This document shows, piece after piece, positions 39,580 through 41,200 of a stretch of 41,200 bases of DNA. The notes under the pieces were generated by a model that made no database searches, was not told the origin of the DNA, and was given only the letters and a program-made list of their open reading frames with translations. How positions within the stretch are numbered: the first letter of the stretch is position 1; each line of letters starts with the position of its first letter. The stretch is from positions 1 to 41,200 of the forward strand of contig JAHEAO010000026.1 of the NCBI GenBank assembly GCA_024642725.1, read 5' to 3'. The position numbers were made by a program, and so were the translations under genes. Source of the stretch: Paracoccaceae bacterium. GTDB taxonomy: Bacteria > Pseudomonadota > Alphaproteobacteria > Rhodobacterales > Rhodobacteraceae.

Positions 39580-40170
39580 TCAGAGTTCCAGCAGTCCTTT
39601 TTCCCCGGCGGCAAATCGTCGAAGCACAGCCGGATAAAGCAGATGCTCCCGCTGCAGGACACGTTCCGCCAGTGTTACCGGCGTATCTTTCGGGGCAATC
39701 GGGACCCTCGCACGACCCAAGACCGGGCCGCCATCCAGTTCCGCAGTCACCTCATGTACACTGCATCCGGCTTCGGTGTCGCCCGCCTCAAGCGCCCGCT
39801 CGTGCGTATGCAGGCCCTTGTATTTGGGCAGAAGTGACGGATGAATATTCAAGATGCGTCCGCGCCAACGCAGTATGAATTCCGGTGTCAGGATCCGCAT
39901 GAACCCCGCAAGGCAGATGATGTCAGGCGATACCTTTTCCAGGGCATCGGTCAACGCCGCCTCAAAAGCCTGCCGGTCGGCACCGAACGGTCTGTGATCG
40001 ACGACGGCTGTTGCGACCCCAAGTTTGCGGGCTTTCTCAAGCCCTCCTGCATCGGGAACGTTCGCCAGCACCAAGACCGCTTTCGCAGGGTGATCCCCGG
40101 CCAAGCTCTTGACCAGCGCGACCATGTTGGAGCCACCCCCAGAGATCAGGATTGCGACCCGCTTTTTCAA
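39580..40170 (-). CDS. purN: Phosphoribosylglycinamide formyltransferase
   Basis: This 196-residue enzyme formylates GAR with 10-formyl-tetrahydrofolate in purine synthesis. N-terminal [10 protein letters not shown], the catalytic region [13 protein letters not shown] and [14 protein letters not shown] (His of the N-H-D set), and [15 protein letters not shown] are all visible. The start overlaps the purM stop by four bases (ATGA). Confidence 0.97.
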   Translation of the reverse strand: MKKRVAILISGGGSNMVALVKSLAGDHPAKAVLVLANVPDAGGLEKARKLGVATAVVDHRPFGADRQAFEAALTDALEKVSPDIICLAGFMRILTPEFILRWRGRILNIHPSLLPKYKGLHTHERALEAGDTEAGCSVHEVTAELDGGPVLGRARVPIAPKDTPVTLAERVLQREHLLYPAVLRRFAAGEKGLLEL

Positions 40171-41200
40171 CCAAGCGATCCGGTGTAGTTGACCCCTGTT
40201 CCCACGACCACTGTTCCAAGCCTGTGTACCGTCTCACCTGCGTCCGTCAGAAGTTCCGTCAGCGCCTCGGCCTTGCCCGCATCCACGACAAGAACCATGC
40301 CAATACCCGAATTGAAGGTCTTGAGCAGTTCTGCCTGTTGCAGACCGCCCACCTCGGCGAGCCATGCAAAGACCGGCGGCAGGTCCCATGCATCGAGACT
40401 AATGGCACATCCCAGACCATCGGGGACCACGCGCGGCAGATTCTCGGTCAGCCCGCCACCGGTGATATGGGCCAGGGCATGAACCCCCCCTGCCCTGACC
40501 GCTGCGAGCGCGGGACGGACGTAAAGCCGGGTTGGCGCAAGCATGGCCTCGCCAAGGGTTCCACCCCCAAACGGACTGGCGGCATCCCAGCCCAGACCCG
40601 ACATCTCAACGACTTTTCGGACAAGCGAATAGCCGTTGGAATGCACACCATCCGAAGCAAGTCCCAGAAGGATATCACCTTCTTCAACTCCGGCAGGCAA
40701 TTCCGCGCCTCGCTCCATCGCTCCAACAGCGAATCCGGCCAGATCGAAATCCCCGGAATGGTACATGCCGGGCATCTCTGCGGTTTCGCCGCCAATCAGC
40801 GCGCAACCCGAATTGCTGCACCCGGTCGCGATCCCCTCGATGATCCGGGTCGCTTCTTCGACATCCAACTTTCCGGTCGCAAAATAATCCAGAAAGAACA
40901 GCGGCTCGGCACCCTGGCAGACCAGGTCATTTACGCACATCGCAACCAGATCAATTCCGATTGTGTCGACAAGACCAGTATCTATCGCGATCCGCAGCTT
41001 GGTCCCGACGCCGTCCGTCGCTGCCACCAGAACCGGATCGACGTAGCCGGCAGCCTTCAGATCGAAAAGCGCGCCAAAACCACCAAGGCCGGACATCGTT
41101 CCTGCCCTTGCAGTCCGCTTGGCCGCAGGCTTGATCCTCTCGACCAGCGCGTTTCCAGCGTCGATGTCCACACCCGCCGCCGCGTAAGTCAAACCATTCT
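40167..41200 (-). CDS. purM: Phosphoribosylformylglycinamidine cyclo-ligase, 5' end beyond the window
   Basis: This AIR synthetase forms the imidazole ring in purine synthesis. The ATP-binding GRS-type core is visible ([51 protein letters not shown] as separate blocks), and the length seen is about 344 residues. The apparent TTG start at 41192 is not the true start: the frame continues as Asn-Gly and probably Lys to the window edge, matching the family N-terminus (M-S-K-N-G-L-T-Y). The real start lies a few codons outside. It is coupled to purN by an ATGA overlap. Confidence 0.95.
   Translation of the reverse strand, partial: NGLTYAAAGVDIDAGNALVERIKPAAKRTARAGTMSGLGGFGALFDLKAAGYVDPVLVAATDGVGTKLRIAIDTGLVDTIGIDLVAMCVNDLVCQGAEPLFFLDYFATGKLDVEEATRIIEGIATGCSNSGCALIGGETAEMPGMYHSGDFDLAGFAVGAMERGAELPAGVEEGDILLGLASDGVHSNGYSLVRKVVEMSGLGWDAASPFGGGTLGEAMLAPTRLYVRPALAAVRAGGVHALAHITGGGLTENLPRVVPDGLGCAISLDAWDLPPVFAWLAEVGGLQQAELLKTFNSGIGMVLVVDAGKAEALTELLTDAGETVHRLGTVVVGTGVNYTGSLG

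Noticed and set aside
41190-41192. TTG as the start of purM
   Set aside because: The frame continues to the window edge with Asn-Gly before it, matching the conserved purM N-terminus, so the start lies outside the window.

Overview
The window reads as a chromosomal segment of a marine alphaproteobacterium of the Rhodobacteraceae (Roseobacter group). The reasons are a DmdA/AcuI dimethylsulfoniopropionate (DMSP) cluster, a circularly permuted two-piece tmRNA, SspB of the alpha type, the F1-ATPase zeta inhibitor (DUF1476), TrgA/TrgB, and a methionine synthase split into separate genes. Base composition is high-GC apart from a short AT-rich island near 18.8-18.95 kb. No insertion sequence, integrase, CRISPR array or phage gene was recognised.

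Layout. 1-90: tRNA-Ser(GGA), minus strand. 474-6779 (minus): a tight run cfa - trgA - trgB - cysK - mechanosensitive channel, recalling the tellurite-resistance locus of Rhodobacter sphaeroides. 6916-11856 (minus): DUF2182 - DUF1326 - dmdA - acuI - class V aminotransferase-like gene, transcribed away from a divergent FadR-type GntR regulator (11950-12681). The intergenic region carries two tandem TGT-N3-ACA sites. 12.70-13.05 kb: permuted ssrA whose tag can be read directly. 13.1-18.5 kb (plus): DUF1194 protein, a rhodanese-ChrB/ChrA chromate module, sspB, then fumC with two small overlapping genes. 18.5-21.6 kb (minus): a possible gene remnant, an AT-rich island, and a cytochrome P450 translationally coupled to a membrane-anchored alpha/beta hydrolase. 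21.6-25.3 kb: ccdA (minus), a TusA-like gene (plus), and RNase E (minus) with a long leader. 25.8-28.9 kb (minus): DctB/DctD two-component pair, the DctD lacking a recognisable GAFTGA loop. 28.96-30.68 kb (minus): purC-purS-purQ. 30.8-37.3 kb (plus): zeta inhibitor, a short MprF-like protein, the homocysteine-binding and cobalamin-binding parts of a split methionine synthase (with a convergent radical SAM gene between them), a small membrane protein and DUF1638. 37.3-41.2 kb: sufE (minus), a lipoprotein (plus), and rnd, purN and a 5'-truncated purM (minus).

How the genes may work together. DmdA moves a methyl group from DMSP to tetrahydrofolate, and AcuI detoxifies acryloyl-CoA. The 5-methyl-tetrahydrofolate made by DmdA is the methyl donor used by cobalamin methionine synthase, two parts of which are encoded about 23 kb away. 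ssrA and sspB are two components of the same tag-and-degrade pathway and lie about 3 kb apart. Most other genes are ordinary housekeeping. The less explained parts are the DUF1326/DUF2182 pair inside the DMSP transcription unit, the P450-hydrolase pair, the DctD without a sigma-54 contact loop, and the DUF1638/small membrane protein neighbourhood of the split methionine synthase.
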